A stretch of 64,000 nt of DNA from Candidatus Saccharimonadota bacterium (GCA_028289245.1 JAQGGT010000004.1:124001-188000); one strand, 5' to 3'; positions 33,389 to 42,237 are shown, counted from the stretch's first letter. Program-made: numbers and translations. Notes: generated by a model not told the origin, from the letters alone.

Positions 33389-34422
33389 TATGGCCTCAGG
33401 CCGACGGCTTGTTGTATGCGGTAGAGACGCTGCAAGGCAACATCGCGCATCAAGAACTCGCTGGACTCAAGCTTGCGCATTAGTTCGGCTTCATCGATGG
33501 CATCGAGTTTTTTCTGGAAGGCGGTGAGGAAGACTTTAACCTCGCTGGCGACAGCGGTTTTGAGATCGCCGTAGTTGGTTTTACCTTCCCATTTCTTAGT
33601 AACTTCGTCGACGGGTTCACCAATGAGTAAGGCTAAGATCTGCAGCAGGTTGCTCACTCCCGGTTGTGCCTTGAGGTCAAAATGGATTTCACCTTGTGAA
33701 TCGGTGGTAGCTGACATGATTTTCTTGGCAGCAGCTTCGGGAGTATCACTTAACAATATAGTGCCAGCAGGATCATCGATGGATTTACTCATCTTTTTCT
33801 CGGGATTGCGGAGGGAGCGAATGCGAACGCCGTCGCCGCGACCGGCGAATTCGACCTGCTTTTTCCATTCGGCGGGCACGGTCAGCAGCTCTTCACCAAA
33901 TTTGTTATTAATGCGCAGGGCGACGTCACGGGTCAGCTCAATGTGCTGGCGTTGATCTTCGCCGACTGGTACCCACTCGGCGCCGTAAAGCAAAATATCA
34001 GCCGCCATCAGGACTGGATAGTCGTAGAGGCCGGCGCTAATACTGGTGTCTTTGGCGCCATCAGACTTTTCTTTGAATTGGGTCATGCGCTGTAGCTCGC
34101 CGTAGTACACGAAGTTGTTGAGAATGATGGTTAGCTCACTGTGGGCGGCCACGTAGCTCTGCCGATAGATGTAGGTATCTTCATTATCGAGATCGAGGCC
34201 ACCGGCAACATATTTCTTAAGGTTTTGGACGATCTGGAGGTAGAGCTTGTCGTGCTCAATTGGGGTGGTGAAGCTATGCAAGTCGGGTACGAACATATTG
34301 AGCTGGTACTTGCCGGCGTACTTTTTTTGCAGCTCAATCATCGGCAAAATCGCGCCGAGATAATTGCCAAGGTGCAGCTCGCCATTGGCGCGCAGGCCGG
34401 TGAGGATAACAGGTTTACTCAT
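33388..34422 (-). CDS. trpS: Tryptophanyl-tRNA synthetase
   Basis: 344 residues, class I synthetase. The HIGH-type motif is in LRANGELHLGNYLG and the KMSKS loop is present. It charges the tRNA-Trp encoded at 7.5 kb. TATACT at 34430-34435, 7 nt before ATG, suggests its own leaderless start in addition to read-through from the upstream racemase unit. Confidence 0.96.
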   Translation of the reverse strand: MSKPVILTGLRANGELHLGNYLGAILPMIELQKKYAGKYQLNMFVPDLHSFTTPIEHDKLYLQIVQNLKKYVAGGLDLDNEDTYIYRQSYVAAHSELTIILNNFVYYGELQRMTQFKEKSDGAKDTSISAGLYDYPVLMAADILLYGAEWVPVGEDQRQHIELTRDVALRINNKFGEELLTVPAEWKKQVEFAGRGDGVRIRSLRNPEKKMSKSIDDPAGTILLSDTPEAAAKKIMSATTDSQGEIHFDLKAQPGVSNLLQILALLIGEPVDEVTKKWEGKTNYGDLKTAVASEVKVFLTAFQKKLDAIDEAELMRKLESSEFLMRDVALQRLYRIQQAVGLRP

Positions 34423-34427
34423 TGCTA

Positions 34428-35010
34428 CTAGTATACCCTACCTTGCCGGCTCACGGAGTAGAATCGCTGTATGACGGCTTCAGAAAGTACTTCGGCAATT
34501 AATTACTGGCAACGAGAAGCGGTGATCGTCGAAGGCCAGCGGCAGCTCAGTGCAGCCCAGCAGTATGGCGTCGCAGTCAACCTGCTGCTCGGCCATCGCC
34601 GTCGCGTAGAGTCCGGTGGCAATGGTGGTTGGTGAAGCTAGTAGTCCGATTTTTTGGACGCAGGTGCGCCGGCACGCGGCGATCACGGCATCGATCATCG
34701 ACACAAAGCTGAAGTCTAAGAACATCGGCACTAATGGTACAAGTAAATGAGCCGTGTTGCAGGCCAGCACCGTTACTGCGGGCTGTAGCTGTCCCACTAC
34801 TTGGCTTAGGTTATTTATCTGGGAAACGGCTGCCGTGGCCTTGGCACGGTCAGATATAAAGTCTTCGATGGGCAGCGAGCAGTGCATGATACCGGGGTAT
34901 TCATGCCCTTGCCCGCTATGAAAAGGCTCGGATTTTTGGAGCAATAGGCCGTGGAGGCGGTGTGATGCCTGCGGCCCCATTCCACCGATGATGACAATTG
35001 GGTTATGCAT
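34428..35010 (-). pseudogene. Asp/Glu racemase family remnant (internal deletion, C-terminal frameshift)
   Basis: The intact ORF (34480-35010) has 176 residues against about 230 for the family. VIIGGMGPQAS, VLACNTAH and ILLGCTELP are present, so both catalytic Cys motifs survive. About 45 residues are missing between GLY and ATAMAEQQ. After LPVIN the frame runs into CRSTF-stop, while an alternative frame reads AEVLSEAVIQRF..., which looks like the normal C-terminus and ends at 34428. This suggests a decaying gene, though a sequencing error could explain the frameshift alone. Confidence 0.6.
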
Positions 35011-35035
35011 AGTAGTTCTCCTAAAGGTTTGTAAA

Positions 35036-35058
35036 TAAAAAATCGCCCGGTGGCGATC
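35036..35058 (-). terminator. Intrinsic terminator in the racemase leader
   Basis: ATCGCC/GGCGAT stem with a short loop followed by TTTTTTATTT on the minus strand, between the structured leader and the racemase start. It is suited to act as an attenuator. Confidence 0.7.
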
Positions 35059-35083
35059 TTTTCAACATCTTCAGCAGTAGATT

Positions 35084-35155
35084 TTAAAACACACAGAACA
35101 GACCGTCACGAGCAGTGTCGGTCAGCCAATATTGCTGGCGCTGTGTGGTTTTCAT
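35084..35155 (-). CDS. 23-codon leader ORF
   Basis: ATG to TAA, 23 codons (MKTTQRQQYWLTDTARDGLF...), starting 7 nt after TATAGT, so probably the very 5' end of the transcript. One Trp codon and no run of a single amino acid, so classical attenuation is not obvious. The same bases fold into a three-way junction (separate entry), so the ORF may be incidental. Confidence 0.35.
   Translation of the reverse strand: MKTTQRQQYWLTDTARDGLFCVF
35086..35153 (-). promoter_or_regulatory. Three-way-junction leader RNA (riboswitch-like)
   Basis: Read by eye on the minus strand. P1: AAAACCACACAG with CTGTGTGTTTT (11 pairs, one bulged C). P2: GCCA/TGGC. P3: GACCG-A-CAC/GTG-A-CGGTC. It is followed by an intrinsic terminator and the racemase remnant/trpS genes. 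The architecture (aptamer-like junction plus terminator) suits a riboswitch or protein-binding leader. No known class is recognised. Confidence 0.45.
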
Positions 35156-35162
35156 AATTCGA

Positions 35163-35191
35163 ACTATAGTATACAAAAACGCTAATGTCAA
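35163..35191 (-). promoter_or_regulatory. Strong promoter of the structured leader
   Basis: Perfect TTGACA (35186-35191), a 17-nt spacer and TATAGT (35163-35168) on the minus strand. Confidence 0.85.
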
Positions 35192-35197
35192 TGGTGC

Positions 35198-36178
35198 TTA
35201 TGGCTCTTCGCGGACCGCAAAGTCGTGGAGCGCTTTAAAGGGGATGTGGACGACATGCTCATCTTCATCCCCTTCAAAATAGGCAGTCATGGCCAGGGCT
35301 GGAATTTGACGGCCGGTCGGAAGCGCAATTTTGCTCTCGTGATTATAGACTAGATCATCAACCATAATTAGGTCACGAGCTTGACCCATAAAAAGATCAG
35401 CGGTGGTAGAGAGTTCACGCCTACCGCCGTAGGGTTTGAGGTCGATTGCGTACTCACACAACACCGACAGCCGCCGGTTTTGGACGCCCAGCTTCGCATT
35501 GAGATAGTTAAGATAGGTTGTGACATAGTCGGGAGTGTTTGTTTGTATCTCGTCGATCAAGTCGGCTAGTCCCTGGAAATCAGGATAAATCATGCCGTGC
35601 AGGAGCGTGTTAGTTGTCTCGAACCACTGCTCCGTGGGGAGTTGGGCGCTTAGTTCTCGCTGGGTGTCGCAGATGCGCAGATAATCGGTAACTTCGGATA
35701 ATCTGATCTGGCTCTGACTGACCGGGCCGCTGGTTTTGAGTACGCCCTCGAAACCGATCATCGTGCCGTGATAAGCGGTGCCCCGCAACACGCCGTGGTG
35801 ATAAAAGGTTACGTCGACTGATTCCGGGATAACCTCGCCGTCTGCACCCTGCTTGGCTCCAAGATTGGCGTAAAAACCCAGCGACCGAATGCGCCGTTCG
35901 CCAACTTCTTCATAGTGCCGAACGACTAGGTCGTCGCCGATCTCTTCGAGCCGTGGCACGTTATAGCGCCCCGATAGATCGACCTCACTATTAAATATCG
36001 TCTCGAGGGCTCGGTGATTGAGGTCCGATAAGGCGTCCTGAATAAATTCGGTGGCATCTGCAACGCCTTGCGCCTCTTGTGAGGCTACTTCGTAGTCGAT
36101 GGCGTCGGCACAGAGGGCTTTAGTTTGCTGGTCGAGCTCTGCTAGGCGATCCGGTAAGGCGAACTCCTCGGTGTTCAT
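35198..36178 (-). CDS. Hypothetical protein, 326 aa
   Basis: A soluble acidic 326-residue protein with no recognised motif, signal peptide or membrane helix. The first 60 residues look helical. Host-like codons. TATACT (36185-36190) is 6 nt before ATG, again suggesting a leaderless mRNA. It sits alone between the ribosomal block and the racemase/trpS operon. Confidence 0.6.
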   Translation of the reverse strand: MNTEEFALPDRLAELDQQTKALCADAIDYEVASQEAQGVADATEFIQDALSDLNHRALETIFNSEVDLSGRYNVPRLEEIGDDLVVRHYEEVGERRIRSLGFYANLGAKQGADGEVIPESVDVTFYHHGVLRGTAYHGTMIGFEGVLKTSGPVSQSQIRLSEVTDYLRICDTQRELSAQLPTEQWFETTNTLLHGMIYPDFQGLADLIDEIQTNTPDYVTTYLNYLNAKLGVQNRRLSVLCEYAIDLKPYGGRRELSTTADLFMGQARDLIMVDDLVYNHESKIALPTGRQIPALAMTAYFEGDEDEHVVHIPFKALHDFAVREEP

Positions 36179-36203
36179 GGCTTGAGTATACTATATTCCC
36201 TCA

Positions 36204-36228
36204 GAAAAACAGCCCCTTGCGGGGCTGT
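36204..36228 (-). terminator. Terminator of the secY-alpha-rpsI region
   Basis: ACAGCCCC/GGGGCTGT stem followed by TTTTTC on the minus strand, about 50 nt past the rpsI stop. A perfect palindrome GAGAAACGTTTCTC (36264-36277) overlaps the rpsI stop. Confidence 0.9.
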
Positions 36229-36276
36229 CTGCCGGTGGGTCTCTTGTGCCCAAAAGACGTGTCGAGAAACGTTTCT

Positions 36277-36672
36277 CTAGCGTTTGGTGAACTGGCGTTG
36301 CTTGCGGGCGCCCTTAAGACCGAACTTCTTACGTTCTTTCTCGCGGGAGTCGCGGCCGAGCAAGTCGGCGCGCTTTAGTGTACTCTTGAGGTTCTCGTCC
36401 ATGACGACGAGGGCCTTGGCAATGCCAAGACGAATGGCCTCGATCTGGCCGTCGTGACCGCCACCAGAGACGACGACACTGACGTCAAACTTGTTCTCTT
36501 GGTCGAGGACGGTGAACGGCTGCTGTAGCTTGCCGAGCAAGTAGGCACTGTCGGCGAAGTATTCGCTGGCCGGCTTGGCATTGACGGTGATAGCGCCCTT
36601 GCCGGTCATCAGGCGGACACGGGCAGTCGCGCTTTTGCGGCGACCGAGTGCGTAAAAGTATGAACTAGCCAT
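36277..36672 (-). CDS. rpsI: 30S ribosomal protein S9
   Basis: 131 residues. FYALGRRKSATARVRL at the N-terminus and the basic tail ending QRQFTKR are the S9 signatures; the tail reaches the P-site tRNA. Its start overlaps the L13 stop by one base. Last gene of the long ribosomal transcript. Confidence 0.97.
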   Translation of the reverse strand: MASSYFYALGRRKSATARVRLMTGKGAITVNAKPASEYFADSAYLLGKLQQPFTVLDQENKFDVSVVVSGGGHDGQIEAIRLGIAKALVVMDENLKSTLKRADLLGRDSREKERKKFGLKGARKQRQFTKR

Positions 36673-37112
36673 TATTTAACATCCTTAATCGAAATAGTTT
36701 CGGGTTGCTGGGCGGCGTGTTTGTGCTCACTGCCGTTATAAACCTTGAGGCGGGCCAGACGTTCGTCGCGCAGCTTGTTGACGGGCAACATGCCACGGAT
36801 GGCGTGAATGATCGCCTTGGAGGCGTCACGCTCAATTTGGTCGGACAGTGTGGTCTCTTTGAGTCCGCCGGGGAAATGACTGTGGTGGTAATACATTTTC
36901 TGATCGAGCTTTTTGCCGGTAGCCTTCAGCTGATCGGCGTTAATCACGATGACAAAGTCGCCGCAGTCGATGTGCTTGGTGAACTGGGGCTTGCCTTTGC
37001 CGGTGAGCAACGTGGCAACCCGAGTCGCTACGCGGCCGATTGGTGCCTCGGCGGCGTCGATAACGTACCATTTGCGGACGACGTCGGTGGGTTTGGCGCT
37101 GTAGGTCTTCAT
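36672..37112 (-). CDS. rplM: 50S ribosomal protein L13
   Basis: 146 residues with the L13 core (KWYVIDAAEAPIGRVATRVATLLTGKGKP, YHHSHFPGGLK, IRGMLPVNKLRDERLARLKVY). L13 is an early 23S-binding protein. The L17-L13-S9 order is common in bacteria. Confidence 0.97.
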   Translation of the reverse strand: MKTYSAKPTDVVRKWYVIDAAEAPIGRVATRVATLLTGKGKPQFTKHIDCGDFVIVINADQLKATGKKLDQKMYYHHSHFPGGLKETTLSDQIERDASKAIIHAIRGMLPVNKLRDERLARLKVYNGSEHKHAAQQPETISIKDVK

Positions 37113-37558
37113 TAGTTGGTCTCCTTGATGGCTGGCTTAGCGGCCGGCTTCTTGGCGGCTGGCGCTGGCGTTGCGGCTGCCGCTACAGGCGCTGCCGCCA
37201 AATCGTCAACGAAGCTGACGCGAGCCAATTGGGCGTTATCGCCACGACGCAGCGCCGTCTTCTCGATGCGCAGGTGACCGCTGTTACGACCGCCGAGCTT
37301 GGGAGCGATTTCGTCGACTAGCTTGTGAGCGCTGGCGACGGTTTGCAGGCCTGAAATTACCTGACGACGGTTGTGCAAATCGGCCTTTTTGGCTTTAGTA
37401 ATGAGTTTTTCAACGTATGGAACCACCTCTTTGGCCTTGGGCAGCGTCGTCTCAATGCTCTCGTACTTTACGAGTGAGTCGGCTAAGCCTTTGACCAATG
37501 CGCGACGCTGATCGGTCTCGCGGTGGAACTTGCGTCCTTTATATCCGTGCCTGTGCAT
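37112..37558 (-). CDS. rplQ: 50S ribosomal protein L17
   Basis: 148 residues from ATG at 37558, one base after rpoA; the longer ORF overlaps rpoA and lacks L17 similarity. Core MHRHGYKGRKFHRETDQRRALVKGLADSLV is typical. A 25-residue Ala/Pro/Lys tail extends beyond the usual end. Confidence 0.96.
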   Translation of the reverse strand: MHRHGYKGRKFHRETDQRRALVKGLADSLVKYESIETTLPKAKEVVPYVEKLITKAKKADLHNRRQVISGLQTVASAHKLVDEIAPKLGGRNSGHLRIEKTALRRGDNAQLARVSFVDDLAAAPVAAAATPAPAAKKPAAKPAIKETN

Positions 37559-37559
37559 A

Positions 37560-38516
37560 TTAGAGCTCCAACTCCGCCAGTTTTTCTTTGACTTCGTCGA
37601 GGGCTTTGCTACCAAAACCTTTGAGGTCGCGCAGCTCGGCATCATTCAAGGCGAACAAATCGCGGATGGTGTGAATATCGTTGTTGATGAGCGCGTTAGT
37701 GGTACGGGCTGACAGGTTAAGGTCTTCGATAGATGTGTTGAGCGCAGTTGGCTCATCACCCAGCAGGTCGCTCGACAATTCGCTTGAGCCGGCAGGCATA
37801 GCAGTGGCTTGCGGTTCGTTCTGAGCCACACGGGTTTTACCGGCGAGCGCAGTGTACTGGTTTACAAGAATTGCTGCTGCTTCTTCGAAAGCATCTTGTG
37901 GGGTGATCGAGCCATCGGTATCGACAGTGAGCAACAACTTATCGAGGTCGGTGATTTGGCCGACACGGGTGTTTTCAATCTTGTAACGTACGCGGAGAAC
38001 TGGGCTGAAAATGGCGTCGAGCGCAATGCTGTCGCTGGCTTTCTTGGCAGCACCTTCTTCGATGGTGCGGTAGCCGCGACCGACTTCGACAACGAGGTCC
38101 ATAGTCAGCGTCGCTTTGTCATCGTCGATAGTGGCAATAACGTGGTCGGGATTAACGATTTCGACATCAGCGTTGGTCTGAATGTCTTTCGCGGTAACCG
38201 GGCCCTTGCCTTTTTTGACAATACGCAGCGTCTGGCTATCTTGGCCGTAGACGCGGAAACGTACGCTCTTGAGGTTCAGCATGATGTCAACGACATCTTC
38301 TTTAACACCGGGAACGGATGTGAACTCGTGGCTGACGCCGTCAATACGGAACGAAGTAATCGCGGCACCTGAGATGCTCGAGAGTAAGACGCGGCGAATC
38401 GAGTTTCCGAGGGTCATGCCGTAGCCGTTGTGCAGGGGCTCCACTGTAAAAGTGGCACTGGTAGCGCTGTGCTCGTCAACGTTGACGAGGCCTGGGGTGT
38501 GAATCATGTTTGACAT
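37560..38516 (-). CDS. rpoA: RNA polymerase alpha subunit
   Basis: 318 residues with both domains: the assembly domain (VEPLHNGYGMTLGNSIRRVLLSSISG) and the helix-hairpin-helix C-terminal domain (LSARTTNALINNDIHTIRDL, LKGFGSKALDEVKEKL), which contacts UP elements and activators. Confidence 0.98.
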   Translation of the reverse strand: MSNMIHTPGLVNVDEHSATSATFTVEPLHNGYGMTLGNSIRRVLLSSISGAAITSFRIDGVSHEFTSVPGVKEDVVDIMLNLKSVRFRVYGQDSQTLRIVKKGKGPVTAKDIQTNADVEIVNPDHVIATIDDDKATLTMDLVVEVGRGYRTIEEGAAKKASDSIALDAIFSPVLRVRYKIENTRVGQITDLDKLLLTVDTDGSITPQDAFEEAAAILVNQYTALAGKTRVAQNEPQATAMPAGSSELSSDLLGDEPTALNTSIEDLNLSARTTNALINNDIHTIRDLFALNDAELRDLKGFGSKALDEVKEKLAELEL

Positions 38517-38535
38517 ACTCTATTTCTTTCCTTCC

Positions 38536-39162
38536 TTAGCGCGAGTAGTACTCTACGATTAATTGTTCGCTGATATCGAGTTCGGCGTCTTCGCGAGTCG
38601 GCAAGCCGGTCACGGTAACTTGAACTTTTTTACGATCGACTTTAATCCAACCCGGTACCTCTGGAGGTGCGGGGCTTACTTCATCAAGCTTCTTGAAGTA
38701 CTCGGTCTGCTGGCTGTGGGGGCGAACAGTTAAAGTATCACCAGGCTTGAGACGGATTGAAGGGATGTCAACACGGGTGCCATTGAGCATGAAGTGACCA
38801 TGGGTCATCAGCTGGCGGGAAGCGCGGCGACTGGTTGCGAAGCCGGCGCGGTAGACGACATTGTCGGCACGCTGCTCGAGGAACTGCAATAGTACGGTAC
38901 CGGATTGGCCCTCTTTGCGGTTTGCTTCCTTCATGAGGTTGCTAAACTGCTTCTCGAGCAAGCCGTACAGGCGCTTTACCTTCTGCTTTTCACGCAGTTG
39001 GCGGGCGTACTGGCTGACCTTAGCGCCACCGCGAGGACCACGGCTGTTAGCGGCCTGGCCGGGTGGCGTGCTGCGTTTGACGAGGGCTTTGTGGGCCTTA
39101 GGGTGAAGAGCGTAGCCTTCACGGCGGCTCATCTTAACGATAGATTGGGTATCACGTGCCAT
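38536..39162 (-). CDS. rpsD: 30S ribosomal protein S4
   Basis: 208 residues: N-terminal RNA-binding part, then the S4 domain (ASRRASRQLMTHGHFMLNGTRVDIPS). No zinc-binding Cys cluster at the N-terminus (C-minus form). Often an autoregulator of the alpha operon. Confidence 0.97.
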   Translation of the reverse strand: MARDTQSIVKMSRREGYALHPKAHKALVKRSTPPGQAANSRGPRGGAKVSQYARQLREKQKVKRLYGLLEKQFSNLMKEANRKEGQSGTVLLQFLEQRADNVVYRAGFATSRRASRQLMTHGHFMLNGTRVDIPSIRLKPGDTLTVRPHSQQTEYFKKLDEVSPAPPEVPGWIKVDRKKVQVTVTGLPTREDAELDISEQLIVEYYSR

Positions 39163-39164
39163 GC

Positions 39165-39569
39165 TTAGACCCTCCGAGCTTTCTTAGGACGGACGCCACC
39201 GTGTGGAACACCGGTAACGTCTTTGATAGATTCCACCTGGATCTCGAGACCCGAGAGGGCGCGCACAGCGGCATCACGGCCCAGGCCGATGCCCTTGATA
39301 ATCACATCGGCGCGGCTAAAGCCGTACTGCTGCTTGGCAATCTGGCCAGCACGTTCGGCGGCTACCTGGGCGGCGTAAGCCGTACCCTTCTTGGAGCCGC
39401 GGAAACCGCAGGCACCGGCGCTAGAAGCAGCGAGGGCATTACCGCTGGTGTCGCTAAAGGTGATGATGGTGTTATTGAAGGTAGCCAAAACGTGCACTTG
39501 CCCGGAAGCAACGGTTCGTTTAGCTTTCTTACGCTTGTTGGCGGTGGTTTTAGTCGTAGTATCTGCCAT
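39165..39569 (-). CDS. rpsK: 30S ribosomal protein S11
   Basis: 134 residues. GQVHVLATFNNTIITFSDTSGN and GVRPKKARRV are the S11 signatures; the basic N-terminal extension (KTTANKRKKAKRTV) is usual. Confidence 0.97.
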   Translation of the reverse strand: MADTTTKTTANKRKKAKRTVASGQVHVLATFNNTIITFSDTSGNALAASSAGACGFRGSKKGTAYAAQVAAERAGQIAKQQYGFSRADVIIKGIGLGRDAAVRALSGLEIQVESIKDVTGVPHGGVRPKKARRV

Positions 39570-39577
39570 ATATATCC

Positions 39578-39964
39578 TTAAGTCTTAGACGCGACCTTCT
39601 TCGCGGTGCCACCTACTGTTGTCTTACGACCACGGCGGGTGCGGGCGTTTGTCTTGGTGCGCTGACCTTTTGAGGGCAAGTTAGCTGAGTGGCGTAGGCC
39701 ACGGTAAGCCTTGATGTCCTTAAGGCGCTTGATGTTACCGCTGACAATGCGCTGAAGCTCACCTTCGACAGTGTAGTCGGTGTTGATGACTTCCTGAATG
39801 CGGGCAACTTCACCGTCGGTGAGGTTCTTAACGCGCTCGGTCGGTTCTACCTTGGCGCGGGTCAGGATGTCCTGACTGCTCTTAGGGCCGATACCGTAGA
39901 CGTACGTCAAAGCGACCCAAATCTGTTTCTCGGCTGGAATAGTAATTCCTGAAATTCTAGCCAT
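39578..39964 (-). CDS. rpsM: 30S ribosomal protein S13
   Basis: 128 residues. ARISGITIPAEKQIWVALTYVYGIG at the N-terminus and YRGLRHSANLPSKGQRTKTNARTRRG near the C-terminus identify S13, which contacts 16S helices and P-site tRNA. Confidence 0.97.
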   Translation of the reverse strand: MARISGITIPAEKQIWVALTYVYGIGPKSSQDILTRAKVEPTERVKNLTDGEVARIQEVINTDYTVEGELQRIVSGNIKRLKDIKAYRGLRHSANLPSKGQRTKTNARTRRGRKTTVGGTAKKVASKT

Positions 39965-39966
39965 GC

Positions 39967-40083
39967 TTAACCCTGCCTCTGCTTGTGCTTAGGTTTTAAT
40001 TTGTTGATAACGTAAATCCTCCCCTTACGGCGAACGATTTTATCGTCTGGACTAATCTTTTTGACACTGGCACGCACTTTCAT
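39967..40083 (-). CDS. rpmJ: 50S ribosomal protein L36 (zinc-free form)
   Basis: 38 residues ([21 protein letters not shown]..., ending HKQRQG). Length, position before S13 and sequence fit L36. All zinc-binding Cys of the C+ form are replaced. Confidence 0.93.
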   Translation of the reverse strand: MKVRASVKKISPDDKIVRRKGRIYVINKLKPKHKQRQG

Positions 40084-40203
40084 GCGGATCACGCTACCTT
40101 TCGCAATGACACACTGCTCTTAAAAATTGTTAATAAATCAGCTCTGTCTCAAACCTTTACGTGGTAGTGCAAACTGGGATTCCCTGTGCTGCCAAGTAGA
40201 GGT

Positions 40204-40425
40204 TCAGGACTTTCTGTAGGTGATGCGGCCTTTGGTAAGGTCGTACGGCGTCAGTTCGACGGTGACGCTATCACCCGGCACGATGCGGATAAAGTGCTTG
40301 CGCATTTTGCCCGCTACGTGAGCTATAATTTGATGGCCATTTTCGAGTTCTACTCGAAATTGAGTACCCGGTAAGGTCTCAATAATAGTTCCTGTAAGTT
40401 CGATTACTTCCTTATTAACAGCCAT
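40204..40425 (-). CDS. infA: Translation initiation factor IF-1
   Basis: 73 residues, S1-like OB fold ([44 protein letters not shown]). adk and map, which often lie between secY and infA, are absent here. Confidence 0.97.
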   Translation of the reverse strand: MAVNKEVIELTGTIIETLPGTQFRVELENGHQIIAHVAGKMRKHFIRIVPGDSVTVELTPYDLTKGRITYRKS

Positions 40426-40442
40426 AAATATAACAACTTACG

Positions 40443-40472
40443 ATTATAGCAGGCTCTACAACGATTTGTAAA
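40443..40472 (-). promoter_or_regulatory. Promoter of the infA-rpmJ-alpha transcript
   Basis: TTTACA (40467-40472), an 18-nt spacer and perfect TATAAT (40443-40448) in the secY-infA gap. Confidence 0.75.
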
Positions 40473-40508
40473 GTGTTTTTATTGCTAACGGCCGGCAAAT
40501 TCAACAAA

Positions 40509-42014
40509 TTATTTGGCCACTTTAGAAGCGTTCTTGTTCCGACGTCGGAACCGGAGTCGGCGACCACCGCTCACCGAGTCGGCAGGCGTGTCGGAATCGT
40601 AAAAGAAGTCTGGCTGTGAGTACTGGTCGTAGGTGACCATCAGGGCCCTTGATTCAAGCGAGCGTAGCGTTTGGAGGGCTACCGACACCAAGATGAGGAT
40701 GCTGGTGCCGCCAATGGTGATGTTGCTACTAATAAACACCTGGCCAATGATCGGTAGCATGGCGAGCAAACCAAGACTGAAAGCGCCGAATAGCGTCAGT
40801 CGGTTGACGATCTGGGCGAGGTGCTTCTCGGTTTGAACACCGGAACGAACGCCATCAAGAAAGCCGCCCTGCTTATGCAAGTTCTCGGCGATTTCTTTGG
40901 AGTTGAAGGTAATACTGGTGTAGAAGAATGTAAAAACAAAGACCAGCAAGAAATAGCTCACCGGATAGATGTAAGCTTCCCATCCGCCGGTCGAGAAGGT
41001 GGTCGCCGACGGCGTCTGGAACCAGGTGGCCAGATGGGTGCCGAGCTCGGCTAAACGGGCGCTGTGCGAGCTGGTGAGCAACTGGCCGACAAAGCTTGGC
41101 ACGCTCAAAAAGGCGACGGCAAAAATGATCGGGACGACGCCGGCAGTAATTAGCTTGATCGGCAGCTTGGTGGTAACGCCGCCATAGGTTCGATTACCTT
41201 GGACACGTTTGGCGTAGTTGACCGTGAGGTTGCGCGAGGCTTCATTGAGCATTACCACTAGATAAGTCACCAGTAGCACCACGAACGCAATAATCACTCC
41301 GTATATCAACGACTTGGTGTTGATCGGCAGCGACTGCCCAAAGATGTGCCAGCGGCTCTTGCCGTCAAATACGGAGTTGGCAATGGAAGAGATGGTCGAA
41401 GGAAGACTGCTGACAATACCGACTGTAATGAGTAGTGAAATACCGTTACCAATGCTCTGCTCGGTGACCAGTTCACCCATCCACATCAGCAGCATCGAAC
41501 CACCGGTAAGGGCGGCCACCATCAGCACCCACTGCGCGAGCGAAGTGTTAGCGGTAATGTCACCAATACCGCCGATGCTCTGGGCGGCCTGCCGTATCAG
41601 ATAGATGGAGCCAACAGATTGGACAATGGCTAACGGGAACGTCAGAACACGGGTGTACTGGTTGATCTTCTTCTGGCCAAACTCACCTTCTTTATGGAGC
41701 GCTTCGAGTTGCGGAATGGCTTTGGTGAGCAACTGCATGATGATCGAAGCGTTAATGTAGGGGCCTAGGCCGGCGATCATAATCGAGAAGTTAGCGAGCG
41801 CACCGCCGGAAAGGACGTTAATAAAGCTCAGCAACTGCGGCGTATTCTCGGACTTAAAGAGGTTATTTAGAACCTGCTTAAGGGTTTCCGGATCGGCCAG
41901 CGGCACAGGAATGTGGGCTAAGATACGGAAGACCAGCAGGATGCCGAGCACGGCAAAGATACGCGTCCGCATATCTTTTTGCGTCAGGGATTTGGCTATA
42001 ATTTTCCAGTTCAT
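40509..42014 (-). CDS. secY: Protein translocase subunit SecY
   Basis: 501 residues, about ten transmembrane helices. KDMRTRIFAVLGILLVFRILAHIPVP (first helix), PYINASIIMQLLTKAIP (plug/TM2 region) and the C-terminal GQVFISSNITIGGTSILILVSV are typical. The channel subunit of the Sec translocon. Confidence 0.97.
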   Translation of the reverse strand: MNWKIIAKSLTQKDMRTRIFAVLGILLVFRILAHIPVPLADPETLKQVLNNLFKSENTPQLLSFINVLSGGALANFSIMIAGLGPYINASIIMQLLTKAIPQLEALHKEGEFGQKKINQYTRVLTFPLAIVQSVGSIYLIRQAAQSIGGIGDITANTSLAQWVLMVAALTGGSMLLMWMGELVTEQSIGNGISLLITVGIVSSLPSTISSIANSVFDGKSRWHIFGQSLPINTKSLIYGVIIAFVVLLVTYLVVMLNEASRNLTVNYAKRVQGNRTYGGVTTKLPIKLITAGVVPIIFAVAFLSVPSFVGQLLTSSHSARLAELGTHLATWFQTPSATTFSTGGWEAYIYPVSYFLLVFVFTFFYTSITFNSKEIAENLHKQGGFLDGVRSGVQTEKHLAQIVNRLTLFGAFSLGLLAMLPIIGQVFISSNITIGGTSILILVSVALQTLRSLESRALMVTYDQYSQPDFFYDSDTPADSVSGGRRLRFRRRNKNASKVAK

Positions 42015-42054
42015 GTATTTTCTGTCACCCTAAACAATATAAGTAATCCCAACT

Positions 42055-42222
42055 AGTATACAAGATATGGCAGCCAAGGGCTAGCGCGACCAATTGTGAT
42101 AACTACAGCGGCCGCGGCTTCGGGCTATTTTAGCTTCAAAAATGTCCCGAACATCAATGCATCATCGCATCATGATGACTGCATCAAAATGTCAAAACAG
42201 CAAGATGCTTTGATGCGCGACG
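42055..42222. promoter_or_regulatory. secY upstream region with repeated GCATC/GATGC motifs
   Basis: The 270-nt gap before secY holds three GCATC and two GATGC copies within about 70 nt (about 42150-42222). An inverted pair GCATCAAA/TTTGATGC could form a hairpin, and CATCATGATG is palindromic. On the minus strand a TTGACA occurs among them and TATACT (42055-42060) lies closer to secY. Probably the secY promoter and a regulatory leader. Confidence 0.4.
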
Positions 42223-42237
42223 ACTTAATTGACAAGA

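Noticed and set aside
35084-35155. Classical trp attenuator for trpS
   Set aside because: The 23-codon ORF has only one Trp codon and no tandem; the better-supported feature is the three-way junction with terminator.
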